A stretch of DNA of 64,000 bases, taken from positions 737,501 through 801,500 of the forward strand of contig BROG01000293.1 of the NCBI GenBank assembly GCA_030159075.1, in the 5' to 3' direction. Every line of letters begins with the position of its first letter. The stretch's first letter is position 1. Positions 1 through 12,178 of this stretch are shown here, piece by piece. The notes under the pieces are model-generated. The model was not told the origin of the DNA. It was given only the letters and a program-made list of their open reading frames with translations, and ran no database searches. The position numbers were made by a program, and so were the translations under genes. The DNA comes from Atrina japonica (Eukaryota > Mollusca > Bivalvia > Pterioida > Pinnidae).

Positions 1-528
1 AATCCAGTTCTTCTTAAGCTGATTGTCGTCTGCTCACTCTTCTGGTGGCTACTTAGCTTGATATTGGCCATTGGCTTCATCGTACCAATTGCACTGACAT
101 TTGAAAACACGGAATTTACTTCTATAAGCGAATACCAAGAACTTCTCACATGGTTTTCCAGGATGCACATGTACCTAAGGATATACATGCTTGGTTTACC
201 TGTAATTGTAATTTTGATCTTCAGTGTGTTACGCCGTTGTGGTACCTCCTTTGTTCACGTGCACAAACGCGTGTCTAACGCTATTACCGTGATGATGTTT
301 ATCACCGTGCTGGCGTGCTGTGAGGAGATAACGCTTAAAACACTGGCAATCGTTCTCGGAGACAATTTCGATTATCACCTGATTTCGACGTCGTCAGAAT
401 TTCAGATCTATACCATCAATCCTATAACTTGGGTATTTAACCATAGTATGAAACCGGTAATCCTGATATTCCTCACGCCGCTTGGACGGAGGTTTTGTAG
501 ATTTGTTACGTGTAGACGAAGTGATTGA
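1..528 (+). CDS. Class A-like GPCR, C-terminal part (5' end outside window)
   Basis: The reading frame is open from base 1 and stops at 526-528, giving about 175 residues. Hydrophobic stretches match the second half of a seven-helix receptor. TM4 contains LFWWLLSLILAIGFIVPIAL. After a short extracellular loop comes TM5 (LRIYMLGLPVIVILIFSVL), then a basic loop (RRCGTSFVHVHKR), TM6 (SNAITVMMFITVLACC), TM7 and a helix-8-like tail (PLGRRFCRF). The TM7 motif is degenerate: NHSMKPVIL sits where rhodopsin-like receptors have NSxxNPxxY. That pattern is common in divergent peptide receptors (FMRFamide-receptor-like) of molluscs, but I cannot name the ligand. No intron is needed in the visible part. 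The beginning of the protein and its promoter lie upstream of the window. Membrane protein of the cell surface by family knowledge; GPCR assignment is inference from helix layout. Confidence 0.7.
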   Translation, partial: NPVLLKLIVVCSLFWWLLSLILAIGFIVPIALTFENTEFTSISEYQELLTWFSRMHMYLRIYMLGLPVIVILIFSVLRRCGTSFVHVHKRVSNAITVMMFITVLACCEEITLKTLAIVLGDNFDYHLISTSSEFQIYTINPITWVFNHSMKPVILIFLTPLGRRFCRFVTCRRSD

Positions 529-1519
529 ACTCTTAAACCAACTTCTTATTGGAACAAACGCCACACTTGCAAAACGAACCAGTCAATCAGATGTCATGTG
601 AAAAAGAGAAGGAAAAGGAATTATTTTAGCATCAAATGAGAGAGCTATTGTGGAGTTATCTAAAGGATGCGTTTATTCGTAATTTGATCAAATAAATATA
701 CTGTATTGTTTAATGCCTCTTTTTAGAACAAAGATTAATGTGTTCCATTATTAGCTAGACATTATTAAGGTAATTATAAGAGTAAAGATAGCCAATGAGA
801 GATGTCAGGAGAGATGTATGTAAGACAAATTATAAACATAAAATACGCCAACGGAAAGGGGCCAATTAGCTATACTTTAATCATACGTTCTGTGTTTGTA
901 CAGTATGGTGAATTCTGGAATCAGTATTTTCATCATTGTTGAATTAATTGTTTTGCTACTATGAACAATCATGATGTCGTACGGTTTCCACTGTTTTAGA
1001 AGCAGAAGACAAAAACTTCGATAAAATAAACTCGTTTAAGACTATCCGTTTCATATTTTGTCAAGCTAGTATCAAAGTATGCATCCCGAGCACCTGCTGA
1101 TGAAAATGAAAGCAGAATATGTTATGGTTAGATATGTTTATATGCGTACTCCATATGTGTTTATGTGTGTATCACGTAATTTAGATAAAAACAAGGTGGT
1201 ACGTATAAGACCATGTTTATAGACATCATGGAAAATATATTGTATCCATGTTACATTTACCTTCATTCTGTAAGAAAATGATACTTGCATTTGTTGTATG
1301 ATAAGTAATTAATAATAAATTATATTTCTTAAGGTGAAATATTCTATTTGAAGGTAGATTATCTATGTCGCTTTACTTGAACAATATGATAATCAGAGAA
1401 CAGCTATAACATACGTCCTCGATAAAAGGAATTTATGGGAAACACACTTTCCAGAAAACTGGAAGCGGATGTGCAGAATGACATACAATAACGCATTGTA
1501 TTACCATTAATGGATACTA
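529..1519. other. 3' flank of the GPCR gene
   Basis: AT-rich DNA without a supportable gene. A candidate polyadenylation signal AATAAA lies at 691-696, about 165 bases after the GPCR stop, and a second at 1025-1030. Either could end the transcript. I see no other structure. Confidence 0.4.
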
Positions 1520-1553
1520 TTTAAATATAAAAAATCTCAGATACCAAAGTATA
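1520..1553 (-). mobile_element. 3'-terminal scrap of Penelope-like family PLE-1
   Basis: About 30 bases match the extreme 3' end shared by all PLE-1 copies here (AATCTCAGATACCAAAG on the + strand, also at 17.26, 33.06, 37.05, 44.74 and 60.78 kb). The match stops abruptly inside the tail, as expected of a severely 5'-truncated insertion. Confidence 0.55.
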
Positions 1554-1665
1554 AATCAATAGAAATGACGAATTTGCTTAACATAACGAAAAAAGAACAT
1601 TCACCTTAATTCTAGGGTTTACTTATAGTAATTACGTGATTGCAAAGTACACATTACTTCTTTCA

Positions 1666-1673
<8 letters not shown>

Positions 1674-1722
<49 letters not shown>
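1674..1722. repeat. (TA)n microsatellite
   Basis: Uninterrupted TA run of about 49 bases, followed shortly by a GT run. Confidence 0.95.
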
Positions 1723-1724
<2 letters not shown>

Positions 1725-1747
1725 TGGGTGTGTTTATCTCGCTCTGT

Positions 1748-1787
1748 GGTGTGTGTGTGTGTGTATGTGTGTGAGTGTGTGTGTGTT
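1748..1787. repeat. (GT)n microsatellite
   Basis: GT run of about 40 bases with single interruptions. Confidence 0.9.
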
Positions 1788-4700
1788 TAAATAATATCGG
1801 TCAATATGTGAGTAGAAATATTTGAGACAGAAAGGATTTGATCCGTAAATAAAGGAGAAACGGAAAATAGGTATTTCCTGCTTAAATGTTGAAATTTAGT
1901 GTAAATAATTGTACTAATAATGTGATACATTTTCAGAAATGATAATGCATAATAAAAGCACTTAATACAGATAACATAACAGCTCTTTTTATTCTCGTAG
2001 GACATATTTTCCCGACATATATTCAGTAAAAAAGGAACCCAGGGGTACCATTTTTATAATGTTTCATTTCTGGATTTTGAACACGAATGTCACTTCAATT
2101 GTCTAAATAATGTTCACATACACAGAGTTATCAACAATACTTTTCATGTGCACCTCGTACCATGGTCATGAAATATACTTTATCATATATCATGTATCAG
2201 GAAAATGCTTTTTTAACTACTTTTGAGAAAGCAGAGTTTATAGGCAAAATAAGGAAGGTGTAAACAGCAGACAAAATCTACTACCTCAGTAATCAATATC
2301 TAGGGAACGTATAAGACATCACGTTTTACTTAATAATTTCAGTTTAAAACAAAACTAACAATTTCATTGGAAGTCAAAAGAAATAAACAGTCCACATATT
2401 GCATTAGCTTATCTAGATGTGGTGTCTTCTATACCGGCTGCTACTTGTAAAATGGAATACAATGGGCGTATTAGATAATCTGAATACAATGTTTATATGA
2501 TAATTTCCGGATCGTAAACTATATCCACAAAGCCTGACAACCACAACATGCACACTATTTAGACTATTAGGCTTACTGTATGACGTAATCCAACGGTATA
2601 TTTCGTGTTGTTCCCCATGACGACGACACGCCTTAACGCCACGCCTTAAGTAAGTCAAGGTCATAATCATATCCATCAGTATACTGTACGTCTGCAAAGA
2701 AAATGTCTTTGACGATATACGAAAAATATATAATAAATGCATATAATTATGTATGAGAGAAGTATTTAATTTAGAACATTGTATGCAATCACCTGTCTTT
2801 TGTAGATCACTATGCAAGAATATCAAACACCAATCGATTGGATACGCATTATGATACAGCTTAAATAAAGATTGAATTATCAAATCTTCTTCGCATCCTA
2901 CAGACTCCAGATGCTTGCAATATACAAAAATCAGCTTTAAAATTTTACGATGTAACTCAGTGCCGTTTTCGTAGACACAATCATACCATGAGTGAGTAAG
3001 CTTTTACAGGGGTTATTTCCTTACCAGATTGTGGTAATATACGTCCACTTGTCAACATGACAGGGAATGGCAACATATCTTGTCCATAATTTTAGCCCTT
3101 ACTTAACTTTCAGCTTTTTTCTCTTTTGTAAGAATATTGTAAAAAAATTGTAAAAATAGATTTCTACCTCTGCAACTTTTGGTCAGACTACAACGCCTAA
3201 GGACTGTGTTGTACTCCAAAATGTGAAATTAAAGTACAATGCAAGGATTCACCCAGCTGATGACATAATTTTGTCTATTTTTTCATATCAGTAAAAATAT
3301 CAATAATTATTATATAGCTTACTCGCGTTTTCATTTCTTTAGCATAACATGTAGATGAAAAGGAACAGCATCATACTATATACGCCCAGGACCGGGTTTG
3401 AAGTTGTGGGACTACTTTTATGTTATATTTATACGCGCTATAACGACGTCATGCTGCGTAAATATTTGATGTTATTGTGATTTGTTGATGATTAAATGAA
3501 TTACTATAAATTATCACCATTGTTTGCAGAATTCTGTACTGAATCACAATATCATAACACTGAAGCCATAAATTGCACATGGAGTAAGAACTTTGCAATT
3601 AAATCACTTGCTGTTTTAAAACATTCTGGACAGTAAATGACTACTCTGTTTTCCCTAAAATTTAAACATTATCATCTTTAAAGCCATATCTATAACACTA
3701 TAACTTTGGTATTATGTCTATAATATCTAGGGCAAGTTGGGGCTTTTTACTAAAATATTAAATCACCAAAAAATTATGCAACTGTAAAGCATGGCAGGCA
3801 AATAAAAAATGGATGCCATTTTCCATGTGGGAACTACTTTCATATAAATGTATGGAGGACCATAACTGTAAAGATAACATACTCATGAACAAAATGCACC
3901 TGTAATATCTATTTTAACATTTGGATATAATGCTATTAAAATTACAAAAAAAAAATAGTTCTAGGAATATTCTTTTTAATAAATTATAAATACTTTATTA
4001 ACAAGATGTAAAAAAATATATATGACATAGCATTTATACAAGTGAAAAAAGAAGGGTATTGAATAGCATTCAGGTAAAGTTTATGTCAGATATGCAAGTT
4101 ATTCTCTAGTTTGTCATACCATTTTCAGAAAGAAATTGGGTATGGAGAATTTAATCAGTGATTTTTTTTAATTCTCCCTACTGAAAAAGTGAGAAAATTA
4201 AGAAAATAAAAGTTTTTCTTATTTTTTGAAAAAAGAGAGTTAGATATAAGTCAATTGGATAAATATAGTTTTTTGCATGTACAAATAAATTCTTTTTAAA
4301 TGTCTTGTTCAACACGTGTTGAAACTGCTTTATGATCTGAGAGGCTGAGAAAAAATATACTGAAATGAAACATTCAATAAGAGACATAGGGCCTATATAA
4401 CACATTATCTTCATGTCTCTGGGATAAGAAAGGGCTTAACAAAATTTTGTCAACAATGTAGTTTTATATGAAATACATAGTTAATATTAATAGTGACTAA
4501 ATACTTTTTGTAAGACTGTATTTCATATCTGGTAACAAAAAATAACGATTTGTCAGAAATGCAAAAAGTGACATTTTTATTGAGTATGTGGCCTTCCATA
4601 CAATTTAGTGATTGAATCAGAAAGTTTAAACTATTTATTTTTATTAGCTATAGGCATATACAACTATCATTGGGGTAGTTAATCATCCCATGTTCACTGA

Positions 4701-5744
4701 AATTAAAAAATTATGGAGTTTTGAAAAATAATTTTTAAAACATTTTTAGCTCATGCCGAGTCATGGCTGACACGCGGGACCGGTTAACTTGTTTGTTTTT
4801 TTATCATTAAATCTTGTTTGATCTTTGAGACAATATTAAAAATGGATAACTGCGAAGTAAATAGACAAGCGTGTGTTTAGTATTCCCTTTGAATATCTGT
4901 ACTTCTTCTGTAAATAGGGCTGTTTACGTTTCCGTGATCAAATATCAGCTGAATATCAGTCAACGGGAAGTTGCTGCTACAAAGTTATCCGTAACTAAAC
5001 TCAAGAAATAACGATGTTTTATGAACGGAACATTTCCCAAAATCTATTTGAAACTATTTTTAGTTAAAAATGAATATATAATTGAAACAAACATTCTAAA
5101 TGTTTGAATAATCCAAAAATAGGAAAGTGCGTAGTAGTTTATAGCTACTTTCACTTTCCACCAGCACCAACAACAGATAACAGTGGTGAGAATAATCCAG
5201 GGAAATGTCCCCGCAACATACGAAGTGTACACACATTAAATGCTTGTTGATTGGTTCATAGTACAGGTAGATTTTACAACTAAAGAAAATAATAAATTCA
5301 TAACCGATCTCTTGTCATGTTCTTCCAAGATGGCGCGGTCAGCAGCCACGAACACGAACAGTGGAACACGAACGGGAAATAAAAATATCTCATTAAATTC
5401 AAATATTTAGTTAAAAAGATGGCCCGCTTGCCCTTAGTAGAAAACTTGAGTAACAGTATATGAGTTTTATATAACGAAAAGTTTGTCTGTGCATTTTTTG
5501 AAAAAGTTTAATTCATTTTTTTCAAATAAATTCGAAACAAACACTGTTTCTAACAGTACCAACAAGTCAAACACAACAACAGGCTGCAAGTCTGTATGAA
5601 TTTATAACAGTATACCACATTTCAAGGTTGGTTTTTTCATACTTAAGGAATAATTACTTTGTGAATCTTTTACCGAAATTTGACTTTAGCGGAACCTTAA
5701 AGTTACCGTTATGTTTTTGTTATAACTTATTCACGACAATATAC
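1788..5744. other. Intergenic, no gene supported
   Basis: AT-rich sequence. A 156-codon open frame on the - strand (2413-2883) has no recognisable domain or splice context, so I do not call it. Around 3845-3900 and 4562-4610 there is a weak inverted similarity (TGTATGGAGG...CATACTCA against TGAGTATG...CCTTCCATACA) that could be the arms of an old element. At 5330 a short frame starts in an AAGATGGCG context but stops after 26 codons. Confidence 0.4.
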
Positions 5745-5985
5745 AATGACTCCCTTTCGACAATCAGATCTGGAGCTGACTGATGACCTTTTCAACGACC
5801 TTGACCTTTCACCGAACTCGAAGGGTTTGACTTGCGAATAGGGGACACTGACTTTTTCTGGACACTTGATCCCATCCCGTTTGCGACGCACAATTGTTCT
5901 TCGTCTTGAGCACGTTGTTCTAATCCGTCGTATTCTAATGGACTTGGAGTTTCGAATATCAATTGGTACTTCTTCATTAATAAAA
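5745..5985 (+). mobile_element. 3' tail of Penelope-like family PLE-2
   Basis: Resembles the ends at 15.4-15.6, 43.05-43.3 and 59.65-59.76 kb: stretches of TTGACC spaced by short gaps, then GACACTGACTT..CTGGACACTTGATCCCATCCCGTTT and TTGTTCTTC. In the other copies this tail follows RT C-terminal coding sequence, so this is a 5'-truncated insertion. It is more diverged than the 15-kb copy. Confidence 0.6.
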
Positions 5986-6179
5986 TATAATAAATATGCC
6001 ATATTTTAAAAAAATCATAATCTCCAATATCCTGATTCTACTGCAAAATGGAAGACATCAGCTTAAGAGTAGCAATCAGCAACAAAACGAATATTATTCC
6101 TACGTTATATTACCACTTCAGATTCTTAACTATAATGGAATTCCAACAAGAATCAATCATAAAATCATAGGGACGAATG

Positions 6180-7735
6180 CTCAGACACCAAAGTATAAAT
6201 CATTAGGATGTCCAGCATATAGGAACGAATCTGGTAAAAAATGGACAAACACGGACCTCTTGAAATCAAGAGGTGGGATCAGGTGCCATGGAGGAGTAAG
6301 CATCCCCTGTCGACCGGTCACACCCGTCGTGAGTCCACAGTCAAATTAAAAAGAAACACGCGAGGAACGAATCCTCGTCATAATTGGTACAGGCGTCTCA
6401 ACAACCGCCATCGAACAAGCAACTCAACATTTCACTTAGTGAAATAGAGTAATCGCAAACAAGACTATTATACCGACCGTAAAATTTGCAAAACGTTGAA
6501 CGCGGTTTTCGATATCTATGTGTCAATAATTTGTCAGTGAGTAGTTAACCTCTGTATATGAAATGTTCAGATGTTGAACACACCCAGACATATCGGATTA
6601 TTTGTGAAATATAAACTCCATATGCGGGTGATTGTGGGAAATTACTACTTAAATGTGGAACATTTACGATGGGAAAGCCGAAATCGTCGCGTTTGTCGTA
6701 TAGCTTAGTTGCCAATTTCCCGTCTGTGTCTATAGTAAGTATAATGTCTAAGTATTAAGCGTGTGTGTTTGATTCTGTTGTATCTTTACTTTGTAGTTCA
6801 CTGGGATATATCGTATTGACATATGTACGCAAAACGTCAAATATCTAAATTTCATATTAATGGACACAGATAAGTTTTTCTTCTTTTGATTCAGCAGTTT
6901 CTAAATGAAATGTGCTTCGTATGAATAAAGAACAGGTCAGTCAATAAAGCTGCACATTTGGTTCCTATAAGAATTCAGAGAGTTTGTTGAAAGACCACGT
7001 CTCCAGCATGATAAATATATTGTCTATTAGAAATTCCATCATCTTTTCATATCAACTTCAGTGTATTTATGTGTGGAATCAGAGTGGTGTTTGACAAAAT
7101 AAGTATCATGATAACCAATCACTAGATATTTAAATTTCCGGGCACCGCCTTTAGTGAAAAAACAGTTGTCTATGATGCTAAAATGTCTCTCTTTTAATTT
7201 CTTATGTGCAATTGTTGTGTTGTATATTTTGGTGCTATGAATCTGAAAAAAAATGTTGTGCCTTCAAATTTTCTAAAAGTTGTTTAGAATTTTTTAGTAT
7301 CCACATTTGAATTACACCACTTCTGGAATAAGTAACTGTACAGTCTCCTTAACGGCTGTTAGTATCTTGGTAAAGAGTAAAGATAAAGGTTTGGTCATTT
7401 GCTGAATCCTGCAATGCACCTCTGCTTATATGGGGTTTTACGAAGTTTAGATGTGTAATATAAATATGGTAGCTCAAAATCAGTATCGGTTGTATGTGCA
7501 TCAAAAGAACGTAATACAGACACGTGATTTCGAAGGATCTCGCATTGCCTTTGAAAGTGGGCTACGTGTGTATGTAGGATCACCAGAATTCGCATTAAAC
7601 CCAAGTTTTTCTAATAAACAATTAAAGTAATGTGCCTTACAAATAAAAACTATATTATTTGAGGCTTTGTCTGCTGGTACCAGTGTATATTGGTCATGTA
7701 TTCATGTATTTACAGAGGGATAACGTGTTTTCATA
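6180..7735 (-). mobile_element. PLE-1 retroelement copy A, decayed
   Basis: Read on the - strand, this runs from the RT N-terminal region (next to the codons for RYPSV near 7.73 kb) to the shared 3' tail at 6.18 kb. It is collinear with copy C at 33.06-34.64 kb. The frame is broken in several places; the longest open piece (7395-7604) covers the HVSVL...YKQR part of the RT. Unlike copy C it keeps a segment of about 99 bases (near 7575-7668) encoding the conserved motif KASNNIVF, which follows VPAD. The catalytic part (7.0-6.7 kb) is too damaged to be active. Penelope-like class is inference from the PMGTNCxPLLAD and FSTLYTTIPH motifs of copy C. Confidence 0.75.
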
Positions 7736-7842
7736 CCTGTATTAAACACCTGCTTCTAATTTACAATTAAAGTAATACTCAAAACATTGGATTTGGCTTT
7801 TTTGTGTACCAGTATATTGGTCATCATTGCCACTACCACCAC

Positions 7843-7844
<2 letters not shown>

Positions 7845-7890
<46 letters not shown>

Positions 7891-7962
7891 AAACATCGCT
7901 TTCATCACTATCATCATCATCAGCATCATCATTATCATCATCATCATCATCATCATCATCAC
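7845..7962. repeat. (ATC)n trinucleotide microsatellite
   Basis: Two long runs of the trinucleotide TCA separated by a short imperfect stretch. Apparent poly-Ile, poly-Met and similar frames through it are artefacts of the repeat. Confidence 0.95.
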
Positions 7963-8296
7963 TGTTATTGTTATTGATTGCTTTTGTTGTCGTATGTTTT
8001 CGTCTTGCCAGTACATCTAATAATTCAGAACTAATTTATAATCCACATCCCAATTCTGTTGCATAGGAATTACACCAAATGTTATTTCATAGTATTCAAT
8101 GAAATTAAAAGTACATTATTTATATAATAAATTATATCTATTGATGGAGAAAACACCATTGGTTTTTCAAATGCATCACAAATTAAAACGATTGGGATGA
8201 AATAGAATTAACCCGCCTATGTTGCTTTATGAGTTCATTGTCAATATTTCTTTTGCTTTCCGATTTCAATATTACACCAATGCAGAAAAATGCATT

Positions 8297-8840
8297 GGGG
8301 TGGGGGGACTAGGTAATTCCTATGGGAACTCTTGCTACATCAGAGATCTTGCAGAATAAATATTTGATTTAGCAAGAGTTCTCATAGGAATTAGGGACAA
8401 GGGTGCTTCAGCTACCCCTAATAATTTTGTTGAAATTAAAAAATATGATGTTAAAGCTTTTGCAACTTTGTATAATTCCTTTTCAGTGTTATACAAAACT
8501 CATGGATCATATACGCAATAACACAAAATATGTGTATAACGAAGTGTTCACGATGCGGAAGTAGACTAGTTGTTCGTATTTTATTGTTTTTCAAAGCTGC
8601 TACCCCCTCCCCCCTTCAAGTAAAATTGCTTTCTTGGAGCCTACATACACGTTATTAATCATTTCAATTATCCTTTAAATTTCATCGACATTCGTCTTAC
8701 ATCTATGAAGATTATTTGTAATATTACTCGGGGTAGCTGAAGCACCCTAGTCCCTAATTCCTATGGGAACTCTTGCTAAATTAGATATTTCTCTGATGTA
8801 GCAAGAGTTCCCATAACCTAGTCCCCCACTCCGACCCTGG
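8297..8840. mobile_element. Foldback element with nested palindromes
   Basis: Two inverted arms of about 120-130 bases (8297-8425 and 8722-8840), both starting GGGGGACTAGGT and ending near AGGGTGCTTCAGCTACCCC when read inward. Each arm is itself a hairpin: TAATTCCTATGGGAACTCTT faces AAGAGTTCTCATAGGAATTA across a loop of roughly 35-40 bases. There is no coding sequence inside. Probably a MITE or foldback transposon. I could not identify target-site duplications. Confidence 0.75.
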
Positions 8841-8929
8841 TTAGGCGATGTACATTTTTTAAACCGTGAAGGGTATCAATAGCCTTCATTAAACACCACC
8901 AATCTCTGGAAGACGTTTACTGTTGGCTA

Positions 8930-9037
8930 ATTAAGTCATGCGCACGACATAACAAATGAGAGAAAAAAAAATATTAAGTCGTGCGCCCGACATAAAAATG
9001 AGAGGAAAAAAAATATTAAGTCGTGGCGCACGACTTT
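8930..9037. repeat. 43-bp tandem repeat carrying TCGTGCGC palindromes
   Basis: Two full units and a partial third of about 43 bases, each built as TTAAGTCGTGCGCCCGACAT followed by an A-rich half. The third, partial unit closes as a perfect short hairpin (AAGTCGTGGCGCACGACTT). Confidence 0.75.
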
Positions 9038-10086
9038 GTTTTTTTTACATGTCCCTTCCATACTTCCGTATACGTGTCAATTATATAAAGAACTTAGTCA
9101 CTCTTAAAATATCGCACGGAAACCAAATATTATAAATTAAATTTAACGTATTAGTAGTCTTACTATATTAAAAAATAAGTTAAAATGCAGTATCTATACA
9201 TGTAAATTTTATTTTACAATATTATCAATTTACTTAGATAAACCACATTTTCCTGTTACGTGTGATATACAAAGGTGAGTTTTGCCGAACGCCTACGAGA
9301 CAAACACAACACACAATCATCTCGGAAATATAAAATTTTAGTTAGGTCCCAAATGGAAGCTGCATCATACTTTCACGCACCGATTACTTGTAAACATAGC
9401 AACACACGGAGGTGTAATTTTTTGTTCTTTTTATTCTAGTTTGGATTCCGTCTGAGACAAATGTTTATGGCTTTAATGATATTTAAAGTATTTTACTAGT
9501 TAAAACAAAATCAAAATAGATATGTGTACGATTAATTTATCAATCAAAAATAACAATTTTCGTCACCCGTATCTATTCTGATCATTTAATCTATCACCAG
9601 TTAGTATCTATTTATTTATTTATTTGTTTATTTACCTTTTTATTAATTTATCGCTTTACATGGATTATAAAATATCGCCGCTTCTTATAAATTCATTCAG
9701 ACATCAAAAATCGTATGTAGCTTTATACACAGTCGGAAGGGTTTAACTTATCTCGGACGACAAACCCACCCGCTGAGATTCCCGTCGCGGTTACATGACA
9801 TGGCAATATACTGGAATGTGTGAAGTATGCGGGTGTTGTAAGGATTAAAAATAGCATATATTACAGGCGCCCGTTGTTCTTTTTTCTTTATAAAACACGA
9901 ACTCGAACGCACCAAAGAAAAACTTCAGAGATAAAAACTCTAAATAAAGTGTGATGCTCTAAATCAAGCATAACTAATCTATCCGTCCGTAAATGGGACA
10001 CTGAAAAAGCCAAAATCATGTTCATTATATGACTGCATTTAGATAAAATTATTTCATATATTTTGAAAGTGCCAATTTGGTAAATT
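9038..10086. other. Intergenic, nothing recognised
   Basis: AT-rich DNA with a short TTTA-type simple repeat near 9610. I see no gene, RNA or element. Confidence 0.4.
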
Positions 10087-10136
10087 TTGTTATTTTAACA
10101 ACGATGAATAATTGTTATTTTAACAACGATGAATAA
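10087..10136. repeat. Short tandem duplication
   Basis: A unit of about 25 bases, beginning TTGTTATTTTAACAACGATG, occurs twice back to back. It contains the inner palindrome TTGTTATTTTAACAA. Confidence 0.8.
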
Positions 10137-10139
10137 GGA

Positions 10140-10220
10140 CTCCGTGACGTCACCGTCAACTTTTAATTTGCCGCCATGGCAGTAATTAGTCATCCAATAA
10201 GGCTACTACCGTGACGTCAC
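10140..10220. promoter_or_regulatory. CRE / CCAAT cluster, promoter-like
   Basis: Two perfect CREB/ATF sites (TGACGTCA) at about 10145 and 10211 flank a CCAAT box (ATCCAATAAGG) and a GCCGCCATGG motif that resembles a Kozak or YY1 site. The ATG opens only a 12-codon frame. It may be a real promoter of an unseen transcript or part of a dispersed element. Confidence 0.35.
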
Positions 10221-10582
10221 AGTGTAATCTCACTAGGAATGAAATTCTTAACTCAGGGTACTTTTTCCGAGAAAGCTCACTTTGGCGGACAATATCTCTG
10301 TCGAACATGCGCCTGACCGATTTTGATCGGGTTTTCGATGTTGTTCTAAATAGATTGGTGTCGTCTCATGAGTTCTATAGATATAGAAATTTTCATTTTT
10401 CACTCAGGGTGCACTTTAACATGAGAAATGTTTCCCGGTTAATGTAAGAAACAGATCTAGATTTATCCGACTGTCGAACATGTACAAGACATCTGATTGG
10501 TTGGACTTTTTCTGACACCTTTCTTGGTAACGGTCGGTGAGATCCTAATGGGACTTTTTAAAGTAGAAATGGTCTGATGTAA

Positions 10583-10646
10583 ATAGATTGGTGACGTCTC
10601 CATATGAGTGAAAGATTCTTGAGTGGTACGTTAAACAACAATATAT
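10583..10646 (+). mobile_element. SINE-1, 3' fragment
   Basis: Matches the last ~65 bases of the SINE at 14.39 kb: GGTGACGTCTCCATATGA, then AAGATTCTTGAGTGG and ACGTTAAACAACAATA. The tRNA-like head is missing. Confidence 0.75.
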
Positions 10647-10739
10647 CCTTGCGAAGTAAAGGGGATATAGTTACGTGACATACGCCAGACAAAATGCGGA
10701 CAAATTGTGGGATTAAACCATTTTTTTTCAAATACATGC

Positions 10740-11750
10740 TTATCTTGTGAAAGCTGAACCTTATTGATCATTAAACTCGTCGATAAAAGGTCAAGGTCAC
10801 GAGTATCTGATTTTTTTAAAAGTCTGCATATTTGCATCATGTCGACAAGAAAATACGGAGATACAGATCCAATGTTAAATGTAGTTTCAAACGTCGCATT
10901 TAATTTTTTTCACCTAATGTATGGCTTTTAAGATTAAAAATGAAGATCTCATGAGAAATTCTTTTTGATTCGTTCATGGCTAATTAATAAAAAGATCCAG
11001 ATTACCAGGTATATTTATGCAGCATGAGGGAAAGGTACGGAGAAAACCTTCCATTCTTACGTTTTCAAATATTCCGTACGTATTCACCTAATGAAAGAAT
11101 CATCATATTAGTTTTGATGGTCATTGATAAAAGGTGAAGGTCACCAATATTAATTCTAGAAATTTGTTCAGCATGTGGACAAGATAGGGAATTTCACTCG
11201 AATATTTTCGTACTTAATCATCTTATGAAATTATGAAACCTTTTGATTTTGAAAGTCATCGATAAAAGGTCAAAGTCGGAAGTATTTATTTTCTAGAAAA
11301 ATGGTGGATATAATTGTGCAACATGAGGGTAAGGTAAAAAGAAATCGGTCAAATATTTTCAAAATTTGCATACTTATTAACCCAGTGGAAGGATTACCCC
11401 ATTTGTTTTGAGGCTCATCGATATAAGGTCAAGGCCATCTGGGTATATTGGATCAGCATGTCGGAAAGATACGGAGAAAAACGTTCACTCATATATATTC
11501 AAACTTCTTATTCTTAGTCATATTAAAGAAAAGATAAGATATTTACATTTTTCAAACTCGTCGATGAAAGGTCAAGAACACAGTATTACTTAAAACACGT
11601 GATATAGTAAACATAACTGTTCATTATACTGTGGTTTAGTCGTCCACTAAACTGTTTTCAAACTACCCGTTTACTTAATATCTTTTGAAAGAATAAACCC
11701 TAATGATTTTAGAGGTCCATGGTTAATGTCACGAATACGTTTTTTGTTTC
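10740..11750. repeat. Degenerate ~140-bp tandem array with AAGGTCA half-sites
   Basis: At least five diverged units, each with a phrase such as CATCGATAAAAGGTCAAGG, at about 10.77, 11.12, 11.26, 11.42 and 11.56 kb. Each is followed by a variable stretch ending in a CAGCATGnGG..AAGGTACGG-like phrase. The unit at 10.79 kb contains AAAGGTCAAGGTCAC, two directly abutting AGGTCA nuclear-receptor half-sites. No coding potential. Function unknown; a regulatory role is speculation. Confidence 0.6.
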
Positions 11751-11796
11751 AGATAACTTACCTTTAATCTTACGTCACCGTTTAGCTTCTCCGGAG

Positions 11797-12178
11797 TACG
11801 GAACAAAATTTATTGGAACTTTATACAGTTCTTCCTTGCAACAAGTTCTCGAGGAGAGTTGAATTTCAAGGTCGTGGTATGCAAATTGGGTCAACTATAC
11901 TATTTTTAGAAATTTAAATCTTTCGGGGCTTTTTAAGCAGAGTACTGAGCATGTTTTATTGAAACTTTACACAGTTGTTCCATGCAACAAGTTCTCGAGA
12001 CGATTCGAATTTCAAGGTCGTTGTATGCAAATGTACGTCACCGTTACTATTTTTTAGAAATTGAGCTTTTTTTTAGCAAAGTACTTAACAGATTTTATTG
12101 TAATTTTATACAGTTGTTCCTTGCAACAAGTTCTTGAATGCAAATGTTGGTCACCGTTACTAATTTTAGAAATCAGTC
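11797..12178. repeat. Three ~140-bp tandem units
   Basis: Three units starting near 11797, 11940 and 12080 share TTTATTG..ACTTTA(T/C)ACAGTTnTTCC(T/A)TGCAACAAGTTCT and end near TACTATTTTTAGAAATT. The third lacks the middle part around TTTCAAGGTCGT. They follow the preceding array directly and may belong to the same larger repeat. Confidence 0.7.

Noticed and set aside
2413..2883. 156-codon frame on the - strand
   Set aside because: No recognisable domain, signal, splice context or second copy in the window.
3845..4610. Large inverted-repeat element
   Set aside because: Only about 40 bases show inverted similarity, too weak to define ends.
7756..8020. Long open frames on both strands (poly-Met, poly-Ile)
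   Set aside because: They are translations of the ATC microsatellite.
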